A stretch of 64,000 nt of DNA from UBA10649 sp963755335 (GTDB lineage: Bacteria; Actinomycetota; Actinomycetes; S36-B12), in assembly GCA_963755335.1 (NCBI GenBank), contig CAVWJW010000005.1, forward strand, positions 90,529 through 154,528. The letters are read 5' to 3'. The notes below the pieces were generated by a model that was given only the letters and a program-made list of their open reading frames with translations, did no database searches and was not told the origin of the DNA. Both the position numbers and the translations under genes were made by a program. Of the stretch, positions 46,973-56,854 are shown piece after piece (position 1 is the first letter of the stretch; every line of letters starts with the position of its first letter).

Positions 46973-49900
46973 TCAACGGGCGATGCGTTCGAGTGCACGG
47001 ATCATAACGCGCACATCGCTTCGCGCACGAACATTTTCCAGCGAGGCTTCTGGCGCGGCGTCGAGATAGCGCGCGAGAGCTGCCCGTCCACGCGCCCTGA
47101 TGCCGTCGAGATCGTCCGAATCTGCAAGCTCTATAAGGACTGTGCAGGCGCGCGCTGCGATGTAGGGGAGCCCGAGGCGCTCGGCATCGGCGAGACTGCG
47201 GCGAGCCTCGGGCCCCGCCAAGGCTCTGTCCGGACCGCGCGCGTAGCCCCTTGCCAGATTAACGCGAGCGTGGACGCGCTCGACCGGAGAGGCCGAGGCG
47301 TTGGCGTCGACGCGGCGCGCGTAGCGGACGGCATCATCCGTGCGCCCGCGTTCGATCGCGACGTCGGCGCACAGGCCGAACACCGAGGCGTCGAACCCGC
47401 CGTCGTTCATGCTCCCCGCTACGTCCCGCAGCGTGGCGAGCCCTTGCTCGGCCGCGACCCACTGCTCCTGTCGCATGGCCAACGCCGCACGGCCAAGACC
47501 GACGGTCCGCGCAAGGTCCGCGAGCCTTGCTCTCGGGTCAGAAGCGAGCTTCGCCGCCTCGTCAAGGTCCTGCTCCGCGCCCGCGTCGAGCCTCAGGTCC
47601 GCCCGCACACGCGCGCGCTCGACGAGCGAGTAGCCGAGCAGGGGGCGATCGTTGGCGGTCCGATTGACCGAGACCGCCTGATCCGCCGACTCGGCCGCTG
47701 CCTTCAACCGGCCCAACTCTCTCTGGATCTCGGCCAACCCGAGGTAGACGTTTCCCAAGGGGTTTCCCGGCGCTTGCGCAAGGCGTGGAGAGTCGCGCAC
47801 GTCCGAATATGTGCGAGTCGCCTCGTCGAAACGCCCTTCGCGATAGTAGGCGTTTGCAAGACGGAGCATGGCCTTCCCTTGGACCTCGAAGTCCTCCGCG
47901 TCGCGCGCGACCGCGAGCGCGTTTTCCGCAAGGTCCCTCGCATCTTCGTCCCTTCCCAATTGGGCCTCGGCGCTGGCGAGAGTGAGACTCGCGGCGGCCA
48001 GGAGCCGCGGGTTTCCGAGCGTGAGCGCGTCGTCGCGGGCTTCCTTGAGCTCGCGCGCGGCTTGCTCGTACTCCCCACGCGTCATGCGCGCGCCACCCTT
48101 GCTCGTGAGCGTGCCGACGATTGTCCTGTGATCGCCGGCGGATCGAGCCACGGTCAGCACTCGGTCGTAGATCGCGAAAGCCTCGCCGAGATGGTCCTGC
48201 TTCAGTTCGCAGTCGCCGGCCCCTTTCAAGCTCTGCGCAGCCAGCACGGTAAGTCCCGCCGCGTCGAACGCTCGCGCCGAGCGCTGATAGGCCTCGGCGG
48301 ACTGGGCGAAATTCCTGCTCAGAAAGGCGGAATAGGCTCGGGCGCGATCGATTCTCGCCTCCGCCACCGGGCTTCCCGCGTCTTTGATCAGGGCTTCCGC
48401 GCGGTCGATCGCGGCAGCCGCCTCTTCGAAGCGTTGCGCCCCGACCAGGAGGCGCGCCTTGGTCAGGTACGCGTTCGGGTCCTTCGGATCGAGCTCGATC
48501 GCCATGTCGACCTGGGGAAACGCTTCAGTCGGCTGGCCTTGCACGGCGAGCGCATTGGCCAGCGCGAGCCGCGCGGCCGGATCGTCCGCGTGCTGGGCGA
48601 CGAGCTCGCGCCGCGCCTTGAGCTCGTCGTCGGCCTTGCCGCGGATCCGCGCGACGACGGCGCGCGCCTCGAGCACGATCGCATCCACCGCTCCCGGGAT
48701 CGCTGAGGCGCTCCACGATGCGCCCGGCTCGATCCGCCGTTTCCCTGGCGCTCTTCGAGTACCCGGCCCGGTCGAGGGCGTCGGCATACCGCACCTGGGC
48801 GGCGAGGAATTCCGGATCGAGCTTGACGGCTTTCTCGAGCTTCTCTATTGCATCGCGATAGCGCAACTCGCGCAGCGCGCGCTTCCCTTCCTGTTCCAGG
48901 CAGCTGCGCCTCCTCCGAGGTCGATCCACCGACCGCCCGTCTGGAAGCCGCGGCGACGGCCTCTTTCCGGTCGGGGAACAGCTGCGCTTGGAGCTTGGCG
49001 CTGGCAAGCTCGGCAAGCGCCGAAGCCGATCCGCCGTTGACGCGGAAAGAGTCCGACGGCTCGGACTTGCCGGGCCGGAAAACTTTGACCATCGCGTACG
49101 AGGCATCGCCTTCCTTGTAGAGCGTGCCGGAGACGATCCACCGGGGGTCGGCCGCCTTCGCAACGGCGGCGAGCCCTGCCGATTGCGGCGCATGGAGATC
49201 GAGGCCGCGCAGGATCTCCTGGACGCGTTCGTCCGGAAGCGCCCGCACCAGCGACGACTCCGTGAGGTTGCTTGCGATCAAGTTGGCAAGCAGTTGAGCG
49301 TAGAGATCCCCTCGCGGCTCGCCGGTCTTGTCCTCGAACGGCAGGACCGCGACGACGGGGCGGCCGGTCGAACCGGGCTTGGACGGCCAGAACCGATAGC
49401 CGGCGAGGACGACGGCCGCGGTCACGACGAGCGCTGCGATCGCGGCGCGATACGGGAACGGCTTTGCGACAGGCGCCGATTGCGCCGCGACGATCTGCCC
49501 GGCCTGCACCGTCCGCAAGTCGTTCAAGAGGAGCTCGGCCGACGCATAACGGCGGTCGCGGTCTTTCTCGAGCAAGAGGCCCACGATCGGGGCCATCGGC
49601 GTCGGCACGATTCCCGGCGCAACGCCGCTGCCTGTGGGTTGCTCGTGAAGGATTGCCGACGCCGAGGCGAGGATGGTCGCGCGTTCGAATGGGTGCACGC
49701 CGGTTACCGCCTCGTGCAAGAGCGTGCCGAACGAGAACAGGTCGCTGCGCGCGTCGAGCGGCTCGTCTCGCAGTTGCTCGGGCGACATGTAGAGAACCGT
49801 CCCTGCGACGTTGCCGGGCGCCGTTTGGGTCGACTGCGTCGAGAGCGAGCCGACCTCGCGGAGAAGCGCCGCGGCGTTTTCGCGGGCGAGGCCGAAGTCC

Positions 49901-50373
49901 ATCACCTTGACGTGGCCGGCGGGCGTCACCATGACGTTCCCGGGCTTGAGGTCGCGGTGCACGAGCCCGGCGGCGTGAATCGCCGTCAGCGCCTCGGCGA
50001 TCTCCACCGCGTAGCCGGCCACCCGTTTCAGGTCGGGCCGGTCCTCGCGCAGCACGTCGTCGAGCCGGCGCCCGTCGATGTACTCCATCACGATGTAGGC
50101 GCCACCGTCCTGCTCGACCACGTCGAACACGGTCGCGACGTAGGGCGACACCACGCTCGATCCGTGGCGCGCCTCGTCCATCAGCTTGCGCCGGGCGGCC
50201 GGGTCGGAGTCCATGGCTTCGGGGAGGGCCTTCACCGCGACGGAGCGGCCGAGCCTCAGGTCCTGCGCGCGATACACGACGCCCATGCCGCCGGCGCCGA
50301 TCCTGTCGGTGACCCGGTAGTTGCCGAGGGTAACGCCAACCAGCGATCCCGGAGGATCGTGCCCCTGAAGCAT
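46973..50373 (-). CDS. Membrane Ser/Thr protein kinase with TolB-like domain and long TPR array (frameshifted)
   Basis: About 1,130 residues. Kinase domain 17-290: GAGGMGVVYRA, VAVKAL (Lys48), HRDLKPGN (139-146), DFGLA (159-163), GTVLYMSPEQL. One membrane helix at 309-327. Then a TolB-like region (VVAVLPFEDKTGEPRGDLYA) of unknown ligand, then about 600 residues of TPR repeats (DPKDPNAYLTKARLL, EAFAIYDRVLTVARSAGDHR, etc.). Two shifts near 48900 and 48700 interrupt the TPR start. The start ATG at 50373 was chosen because the kinase alignment begins soon after. This layout is usual in Acidobacteriota, Myxococcota and allied phyla. Signal and targets unknown. Confidence 0.85.
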
Positions 50374-50496
50374 CAATGGCCTCTGTCGTCGGGGACTTTT
50401 CGAATAACGCCGGAACGAGACTAGATTCGGCCGGCCGCCGGAGTCAATGGAATTCCCTTGATCTCGCCCCACATTTTCAGCGCACGGCCCAGGCGC

Positions 50497-50560
50497 TCGA
50501 CCAGGGCGTTTCCCACCGCCTGGTCTCCGGGTTGGAGCGCGCCTCCAAGGGCAAGCGGGC
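50497..50560 (+). pseudogene. Antitoxin C-terminus remnant
   Basis: CTGGTCTCCGGGTTGGAGCG here matches the antitoxin end (CTGGTCTCCGCGTTGGAGCG near 44800) except for one base, in the same orientation; the frame RLVSGLERAS parallels RLVSALERAL. It lies before the SUI1 remnant as the intact antitoxin lies before SUI1, with the toxin gone. Confidence 0.5.
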
Positions 50561-50589
50561 GCCTTCATCGCTCGCCGAAGTCCCGATCA

Positions 50590-50768
50590 GCCTTTGACGA
50601 CGTAACTCTTTCGTGTCAGCAGCTCGCGCACGCGATCGCGGAGGTCTCCCTGCGATTCTAGGGCGTCGCCCTTCAACGCTCCGCCGGTGCCACAGCTGCG
50701 TTTCGGCTCTCGCGCCAACGCCGCCGCGCCCCGTTCTCTCGACGCGCAGCTTGAACACGATGCGCGCC
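50590..50768 (-). pseudogene. SUI1/YciH pseudogene with internal deletion
   Basis: About 90% identical to the SUI1 gene at 45143-45374 over both ends, but 53 bases are missing between the two halves at a short repeat (GCCGCCGCG), which also breaks the frame. Remaining pieces read FKLRVERTGRGG and LKGDALESQGDLRDRV. No zinc-ribbon N-terminus. Confidence 0.8.
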
Positions 50769-50786
50769 ATAACCTTCCCGCTAAGC

Positions 50787-51194
50787 TCACCGCCCCGTAC
50801 GATCCCGCCGCCCCGCGAGCGTCGCGAGCGTGATCGACGCGAACGTGCTCGACACGAGCACGTCCACCTCGTCGAAGAGCCGGGCCAGGCGCGGATCTCC
50901 GGCGCTATCCCCCGGCTCGCGGCTCGCAATTGAAGACGGCTCGAAAACCCGCATCACGTCGAGGACGGTGACGTTGCTCGGCTTCGTCGCGAGACGGTAC
51001 CCCCCAAGCTGTCCGCGGGTGCCAAGCGCGATCCCGGCGCGGACGAGCTGTTGGAACGCTTTCGCGACGACATGCTCCGGGGCGCCGTGACGCGCCGCGA
51101 CGCGGGTGGCGGTCACCGGCTGTCCCGATTCCCATTCCTCGGTCATGTCGAGTGCCGCGGCGAGGGCGTAACGGGTGCTCTTTGCGATGCGCAT
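50787..51194 (-). CDS. Rrf2 family transcriptional regulator without cysteines
   Basis: 135 residues: winged helix RIAKSTRYALAAALDM, QQLVRAGIALGTRGQLGGY and the Rrf2 tail. No cysteine at all, so it cannot carry the [2Fe-2S] cluster of IscR/NsrR-type members. It is the last gene of the benzoyl-CoA reductase operon (13 bases after the GNAT gene) and may regulate it. Confidence 0.85.
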   Translation of the reverse strand: MRIAKSTRYALAAALDMTEEWESGQPVTATRVAARHGAPEHVVAKAFQQLVRAGIALGTRGQLGGYRLATKPSNVTVLDVMRVFEPSSIASREPGDSAGDPRLARLFDEVDVLVSSTFASITLATLAGRRDRTGR

Positions 51195-51207
51195 GAGTTG
51201 GGCGCGC

Positions 51208-51705
51208 TCAGTGGCGCGGCTTGACCTCGAGATCGAGGCAGAAGCGGGCGGCGGGGCGGAAGCCCTTGTGGTGGAAGAAGAGGAGGAGATCGGGCGCGTC
51301 CCAGTCCACTTCGGTCCGCAACCGGCCCACGCCCAAGCCCACGAGGTTCGTGACGAGCTGCTCCATGAGGGCCGCGGCGACTCCCCGGCGGCGGAAGTCG
51401 GGATGAACGTCGATCGTGTCGAGCGCCGCCACGGGCTCCAAGGCGCCGAACTCGCCGTAGTACACCCGCGCCAGGAGGAACCCGGTGAACATGTGGTCGA
51501 TCTCCGCGGCGAGCGAGACCTTGATCCCGGTCTCCACGAGGTTCTGCTGGAGTTTGTGCTTGAAGAACTCGTCGCGCCTGCGTCCGGTATTCTTCGCGTC
51601 GAGCGCAATCACGCGCTCGAGGTCTTTGGGTTGAAGCCCCCGCACGGTCACCTCGACCCGCGTCCGATCTTCGGTCGGTTGCATCGGATTCTCCCCCTTC
51701 GTCAA
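51208..51705 (-). CDS. GNAT family N-acetyltransferase
   Basis: 165 residues. Acetyl-CoA loop motif A is IDVHPDFRRRGVAAALMEQL; the C-terminal part has FFHHKGFRPAARF. ATG 51705 overlaps the SDR stop by four bases. Its target (protein lysine or small molecule) is unknown; acetylation control of acyl-CoA enzymes is a possibility only suggested by position. Confidence 0.85.
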   Translation of the reverse strand: MTKGENPMQPTEDRTRVEVTVRGLQPKDLERVIALDAKNTGRRRDEFFKHKLQQNLVETGIKVSLAAEIDHMFTGFLLARVYYGEFGALEPVAALDTIDVHPDFRRRGVAAALMEQLVTNLVGLGVGRLRTEVDWDAPDLLLFFHHKGFRPAARFCLDLEVKPRH

Positions 51706-52451
51706 GCCATCAGCTGTCCGCCGTCCACGCGCAGCACCTGCCCGGTGACGTGCCGTGAGAGCGGCGACACCAGGAAGAGTATGGCAGCGGCGACGTCTTC
51801 GGGACTCCCCATCCGGCCGAGCGCGCTTTCCTCGACCGCCTTCTCTCGCAATTCTTCCGGCAACGCAGCCGTCATCGGCGTATCGATGAACCCCGGGGCG
51901 ATCGCATTGACGCGGACGCCGAACGCGCCAAGCTCGCGCGCTGCGCTCCGCGCGAGGCCGATAAGGCCCGCCTTACTCGCCGCGTAGTTCGCCTGCCCGA
52001 ATTTCCCGCGCTCTCCATTGATCGACGATACGAGCACGATCGCGCCCCCGCCCGACTTGCGCAGGATGGGCGCGGCCTCGCGCAGCAGCCAGAACGCGGA
52101 ATCGAGATTCACGCGGAGCACGTCGCGCCATGCATCGTCGCTCAACTTCCACAGCACGGCGTCTCGCGTGATGCCCGCGCAATGGACGACGATGTCCAGC
52201 CGGCCCGCAGCGTCACTGGCCTTCGCCACCGCGTGCCGGGCGCCGGCGGGATCGCCGAGGTCGGCCTCGATCGCGACCGCTCCGTCAACGGCGCCGCGTC
52301 CGGGGAGATCTACGCTCACGACTCGTGCGCCCGCGGCGAGAAGGACAGAGCACGTGGCAGCTCCGATGCCGCCGCCTCCGCCGGCGACGAGCGCGGTCTT
52401 CCCGGCGAGCGAGACGAGGGCCGCGGGGTCGGGGCGTACCGGGCCGGTCAT
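51702..52451 (-). CDS. SDR family oxidoreductase (FabG-like)
   Basis: 249 residues: GGGGGIGAATCSVL nucleotide motif, CAG in HCAGITRDAV, catalytic Ser/Tyr/Lys (SSINGERG, NYAASKAGLIG) and the C-terminal VTGQVLRVDGGQ. Sequence is closest to FabG/PhaB-type 3-oxoacyl reductases. Its operon position after bcrD would suit a hydroxyacyl-CoA dehydrogenase of the ring-cleavage branch (as BadH, also an SDR, in Rhodopseudomonas), but this is inference. Confidence 0.82.
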   Translation of the reverse strand: MTGPVRPDPAALVSLAGKTALVAGGGGGIGAATCSVLLAAGARVVSVDLPGRGAVDGAVAIEADLGDPAGARHAVAKASDAAGRLDIVVHCAGITRDAVLWKLSDDAWRDVLRVNLDSAFWLLREAAPILRKSGGGAIVLVSSINGERGKFGQANYAASKAGLIGLARSAARELGAFGVRVNAIAPGFIDTPMTAALPEELREKAVEESALGRMGSPEDVAAAILFLVSPLSRHVTGQVLRVDGGQLMA

Positions 52452-53308
52452 GCCGCCCCGGCCGCGAACCGGATCCCGTCGCGCGCGAGCTTCCGCGCGC
52501 GGAAAGCGCCCCACAAGGCCGCGCCGAGCGCCCCCGCCAGCACCGAATTCTCGTGCGCGCGGAACTCGATTTGCGCCTTCTGTGCCTCGGCCACTTCGCC
52601 GAGCGCCGCGAGAAGCCCCGCGTCGGCCGCGAGCCCGCCGGTGACGAGCACAGGGCCGTGCGCTCCCGACGACGTCAGCAGGCGCAAGTAACGCCCGGCC
52701 ATCGAGACATGGATACCCTTGATGATGTTCGAGGTTGAAATCCCTCGCGACACCATGTTGATGACGTCGGTCTCGGCGAGCACCGCGCAGATCGATGAGC
52801 ACGCCTCGGGATTTTTGGACTGTAGAGACAGCGGCCCGATTTCGTCCATCGTGGTGCCTAAGTAGCGGCAGATGTTTTCGAGGAACTGCCCCGACCCCGA
52901 TGCGCACTGGCTCGTCATCCGGTACGCGAGCACCTTGGCCCGCGCGTCCATCAAGACGGCGCGCGCGTGGAGCGCGCCGATGTCGATGATCGCCCGCGCC
53001 TCGGGGACGAGCCATAAACCCCCGCGGGCGTGGGTCGTCATACCGTAGAAATGGCCGGTGCGCGAGGCGACCGCCTCTCCTTCGCCGGTCGTCGCGACGT
53101 AGGCGAGGTCCGCCTTCGCGACGCCCGAATCGCGAACACACAGGTCGAATAGGTCTTCTGCCACCTGGTGCGGATCGCGGCGCCTGATCCGTTCGGAGCG
53201 GCCGGCGAGAAGTTTCGCCCCGGCGCCGTCTCCGTCTTCCATCACGACCGCCTTGACCGCCGATGACCCCACATCGATCCCGGCGACGTAGAGCACGTTG
53301 TCATTCAT
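52448..53308 (-). CDS. bcrD: Benzoyl-CoA reductase ATPase subunit, BcrD/BadG-like
   Basis: 286 residues of the BadF/BadG/BcrA/BcrD ASKHA ATPases. GIDVGSSAVKAVV is the phosphate-1 loop; TTGEGEAVASRTGHFYGMTT, IIDIGALHARAV and MTSQCASGSGQFLENICRYL, with the cluster cysteine, follow the D-subunit pattern. It couples ATP hydrolysis to electron transfer. It overlaps the SDR by four bases. Confidence 0.9.
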   Translation of the reverse strand: MNDNVLYVAGIDVGSSAVKAVVMEDGDGAGAKLLAGRSERIRRRDPHQVAEDLFDLCVRDSGVAKADLAYVATTGEGEAVASRTGHFYGMTTHARGGLWLVPEARAIIDIGALHARAVLMDARAKVLAYRMTSQCASGSGQFLENICRYLGTTMDEIGPLSLQSKNPEACSSICAVLAETDVINMVSRGISTSNIIKGIHVSMAGRYLRLLTSSGAHGPVLVTGGLAADAGLLAALGEVAEAQKAQIEFRAHENSVLAGALGAALWGAFRARKLARDGIRFAAGAA

Positions 53309-53324
53309 GGGCGCCGTTCTCCTT

Positions 53325-54621
53325 CTACGCCGCTGCGCGCACGGCGTCGCGCTGCGCGAAGAGCGCCGCACCGAGAGCGCCGGTGTAGATCGAGTCGGGG
53401 GAGATATTCGCAACACGCTCCCCGTAATTGTCCTTGATGAGAGACCGAAGAGCGCGGACGGCGGCCGGGTTTTTGGCCACACCGCCGGTGAAGGTGAACT
53501 CGTCGAAGATCCCCCCGGAACGGGCCAGCAGGGACATGGCTCGAAGGATGATCGCCCGGTGGAGCCCGGCCAGGATGTCCTCGCGCTTCTCACCGAGCGA
53601 CAGATCTCTCACGCAGCTCCGCTCCGGCGAAGACGGTGCACGTGGAGTTGATCCGGACCGGCCGGGTCGAGTCGCACGCCAGCGGGCCGAGTTCGTGCAA
53701 ACCGAGGTTCATCTCGTCGGCGATGTAGCCGAGATAGCGCCCGCACCCCGCGGCGCAGCGGTCGTTCATCTGGAACGACGTCACGATCCCCTGCTCGTCC
53801 ACCTGGATCGCTTTCGTGTCCTGGCCTCCGATGTCGAGAACCGTCCGCGTGTTGGGGAACATCGCGTGAGCGCCCAGGCCGTGGCAGAGGATTTCGGAGC
53901 GGATCTGCTCTTTGGGAAAGGGGAGGGTCTGGCGTCCATAGCCGGTGCCGACGCTCGCGACCTGCTCGATCGGAGTGTCCGCGGCGCGGGCGACGGCGTC
54001 GGCGAGCTCATGCGGAGGTTTCTCCATCTCGGAGAGCGCCGCGCGGACGTTCGCGGCGAACGCGCCGTCGTCCGCCGGGACGTTTTCGACCTCGAGGATC
54101 GCCTTGTCGTACAGCCCCACGAGCCGATCGAACGCGGCACCCGCCTCGCGCGCCGTTTCTTCGGCGATCCGCATGTAGCGGCTGCCGGCGAGGTCGCGGA
54201 AGAAATCGCTCTTGCGCACGGCTCCTTCCGCGAAGAGCTCCGCGGCCTCTCCTTCCATCCGGTCGAGGATTCCGCGGATCGCGCGGCCATGTCCTCGCGC
54301 GAGCAGGTCTTCGCGGACATACCGGTCGAGGATTCCCGCGAGGCAGGCGAGCTGGGCCAGGTACTGCTGTTTCCGGAAGCGACGCTCGAGCTCCGTGAGG
54401 ATCCCGCGCTCGTTTTCCGAGGCGAGACCCGCCGCGCCGAGAGCGCCCGCGACGATGCCGAAGCGCGCGTGGATCAGCGCCTCGCCCCGCGCGACATCGC
54501 AAGCGACGGTGTAGTTGCTCCGGCTGTTCGTGATCCCGCGGCCGAGCAACTGGCCTTCTTCGCCCAGGATCACCGCCTTCGTGGTGGTGGATCCGAGGTC
54601 GATCCCGACACACACTTTCAT
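53325..54621 (-). CDS. bcrA: Benzoyl-CoA reductase ATPase subunit, BcrA/BadF-like (frameshifted)
   Basis: About 431 residues: GIDLGSTTTKAVIL phosphate loop, IGGQDTKAIQVDEQG, NDRCAAGCGRYLGYIADEM (cluster cysteines), and C-terminal FTGGVAKNPAAV. One extra base near 53612 splits the gene. With BcrD it forms the ATPase half carrying one shared [4Fe-4S] cluster. Overlaps bcrB by four bases. Confidence 0.9.
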
Positions 54622-55913
54622 GCGGCACTCCCCGCGCGCTTCTGCTCGATCATCTGGAAGTACGACTCGAGCCGGTTCTTGATGTTCGACGCGGAGAAGT
54701 AGCGCGGATCGACCAGATCGCTCTCGATGAACCCCCCCGGTTTGCCGGTGCGGCGCTCCACCTCGCGGAGCATCAGGAGCTGCCCCGCGCTGAACGAGTT
54801 GCACGACTTGACCGAGTTGATGAGCAGGCCGTCCGCATCGTAGTCGCGGATGTAGCGCGCGATCATGTCAACGCGCGAGGGGAGATTGAGGTTCGTGTAA
54901 CAACCCATGCAGTACTCGGCCATCGTCTCGATCGGGTGGTCGGGATCGTGCCGGAACCCGCTGTCGTAGACGCCCCCGACCTTCGTGTAGGTCGATGCGA
55001 CGACGACAGCCCCCTCGTCGGCGAACATCTTCCAGAATTCATGAAAGCTCGTCCAGTTGGGCGGCCCCTCGACGACGATCCGGAACCGTTCTTTCCCCAT
55101 GTCGCCTTCCGGGGTCACCGGCCCGAGACCGCGCGCGATGCGCTCTTCCACTTCGGACCGCAGCAAGCGGTAGTAGTCGACCGCATCTTCTGTGCCGCGA
55201 AACGCGGTGAAGATCGGGCCGATGTAGTAGACCCCTCCGAAGTACGCGTCGATCGGCGAGGGGCGGTGCTTCGCCGACTCAAGGACGGCCACGAGGTCGT
55301 CTTCGGCTCTCGCCGAGCGGCGCAGCATCTCCTTGAGCTTGTCTTCGTCGTACTTCTTCCCCGAGATCCGTTCGAGCGCGGGGATCACCTCGTCGCGCAG
55401 CTGCCTTGCGACGTAGTCGCGCATGGCCGGCGTGATCTTCCCTTCCGCCTGGTAAGGAACGTGGAGCATCACGATCGGACAGTCGTACTCTTGCCGGAGA
55501 ATCTCGAACCACTTCATGAACGTGAAGCAGCCCGTGTACGAAAGCAGCAGCACGTCGGGCTTCGGCAACAGCTCGCCGGTCGGACCGATGTTCCCCGATT
55601 TCATCATCCCGAGATCGCACTTGACGTAGGTGCAGACGTCCTCGGAATGCCCGAGCTTCTCGGCGATGGCGATGTACTCGCGCGATTTTCCGCGCATCGC
55701 GGACTGCAGCGCGTTGATTTCCGGCAGCACCGGAAGGAGGTCGAAGGAGCGCAGCAGTTCCGTGAGGTTTCCGGGGACGAACGTGTAGGCGCTGCGGTCC
55801 CCCGTCTCGGGCGCGTGCGCGAGCCGCGTGTAGTGCTCGGCGATCATCTGTTTTTGGCGGCGCTGGCTGTCGTCCTTGCGGGAGATCGCATCTGCGGGTC
55901 GAGGAGTCGGCAT
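54618..55913 (-). CDS. bcrB: Benzoyl-CoA reductase subunit B (BcrB/BadE-like)
   Basis: 431 residues of the HgdB/2-hydroxyacyl-CoA dehydratase family. Cluster cysteines lie in SYTGCFTFMKWFE, EYCMGCYTN and SVKSCNSFS; the C-terminal ESDLVDPRYFSASN matches B subunits. ATG 55913 begins two bases after the bcrC stop. Together with C it holds the catalytic iron-sulphur clusters. Confidence 0.9.
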   Translation of the reverse strand: MPTPRPADAISRKDDSQRRQKQMIAEHYTRLAHAPETGDRSAYTFVPGNLTELLRSFDLLPVLPEINALQSAMRGKSREYIAIAEKLGHSEDVCTYVKCDLGMMKSGNIGPTGELLPKPDVLLLSYTGCFTFMKWFEILRQEYDCPIVMLHVPYQAEGKITPAMRDYVARQLRDEVIPALERISGKKYDEDKLKEMLRRSARAEDDLVAVLESAKHRPSPIDAYFGGVYYIGPIFTAFRGTEDAVDYYRLLRSEVEERIARGLGPVTPEGDMGKERFRIVVEGPPNWTSFHEFWKMFADEGAVVVASTYTKVGGVYDSGFRHDPDHPIETMAEYCMGCYTNLNLPSRVDMIARYIRDYDADGLLINSVKSCNSFSAGQLLMLREVERRTGKPGGFIESDLVDPRYFSASNIKNRLESYFQMIEQKRAGSAA

Positions 55914-55915
55914 GG

Positions 55916-56235
55916 TCACACCCGACTCCACAGCTTGATGGAGTCGGCGAAGGTGCCCGCCTGCTCGCGGATCACCTGGAATTGGCCGTTGTTCTCGGCG
56001 TACTTGAAAGTCGGTCCACGGGATCCCCGCGCGATCCATCGCGCGGGTGGCCATCGGCTGGTCGAGGAGCGCGGGGTCGCAGAAACTCGGGGCGCAAAAC
56101 AGCACGCCCTCCGCCTCACTGTCGCGCACGCGCTGGGCGAGGTCGGTGCCCTTCGTCCCGTCGGCGCAGAATCGCACAGGACTCTCGACCGCATCTTTGA
56201 GGAACGACTGGACGAGCGCGTCCATCGGATCTGAC
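55916..56235 (-). CDS. bcrC: Benzoyl-CoA reductase subunit C (BcrC/BadD-like), C-terminal end only (frameshifted)
   Basis: About 105 residues: DPMDALVQSFLKDAVES, VRFCADGTKGTDLAQRV, GVLFCAPSFCDPALLDQP, then after a shift near 56000 KYAENNGQFQVIREQAGTFAD. The family is HgdB/BcrC. The N-terminal three quarters are missing because the sequence changes at about 56233. Confidence 0.82.
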
Positions 56236-56237
56236 AA
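56230..56237. other. Inferred chimeric join 2 (unknown bacterium to planctomycete-type)
   Basis: On the minus strand GroEL homology ends at GYLSPHFV and BcrC homology begins with DPMDALV within the same codons. Gene family content and error density both change sharply here. Confidence 0.78.
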
Positions 56238-56854
56238 AGTGCGGCGACAGATAGCCGCGATCGAACTGCATGCCTTCGACCACTTCGACGGTCGTTTCGC
56301 TTTGCTTGCCTTCTTCGACGGTGATGACGCCGTTTTTGCCGACCTTCATGAAGGCTTCGGACCAGCACGTTGCCGATCGACGGATCGTTGTTGCCGGCGA
56401 TCGTGGCGATTTGCTGGATTTCCTTGCGATTCTTTTCGTCGATCGGCGTGGCCATTTTCTTGATGGCTTCGATGACCAGCTGCGGTGGCCTTTGCGATGC
56501 CGCGCGACAGGGCCATCGGATCGGCCCCGGCGGCGATCATTCGCAGGCCTTCCTTGTAAATGGCTTCGGCCAAAACCGTGGCCGTCGTGGTGCCGTCGCC
56601 GGCGATGTCGTTGGTCTTGCTGGCGGCTTCTTTGACCAGCTTGGCGCCGAGGTTTTCGTACGGATCGTCCAGTTCGATGTCTTCGGCGACCGTCACGCCG
56701 TCTTTGGTGATCTTGGGCGAGCCCCAACCCTTGTCGAGCACCGCGTTGCGGCCGCGCGGCCCCAGCGTGCTGCGTACCGCTTTGGCCAACTTGCGACACG
56801 CCCGCCAGCCAACGGCTGCCGGGCCTCATCGTCGAACACCATTTGTTTTGCCAC
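56233..56854 (-). CDS. groEL: Chaperonin GroEL, N-terminal part (frameshifted)
   Basis: About 205 residues from GTG 56854 with AGGAGGAA before it: AKQMVFDDEARQPL, RSTLGPRGRNAVLDKGWG, KDGVTVAEDIELDDPYENLG, AGDGTTTATVLAEAI. At least three shifts (near 56790, 56475, 56365). It stops at GYLSPHFV, where join 2 occurs, so the rest of the 540-residue protein is missing. groES is not seen. Confidence 0.92.

Noticed and set aside
50787..51194. Rrf2 protein as an iron-sulphur sensor
   Set aside because: It contains no cysteine residues.
51702..52451. Firm naming of the SDR as BadH
   Set aside because: Its motifs look closer to FabG/PhaB; only the operon position suggests an aromatic-pathway role.
43268..56233. 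Block B as a genomic island inside the actinobacterium
   Set aside because: No integrase, no flanking repeats, and both edges cut genes from different lineages; the right flank is not actinobacterial.
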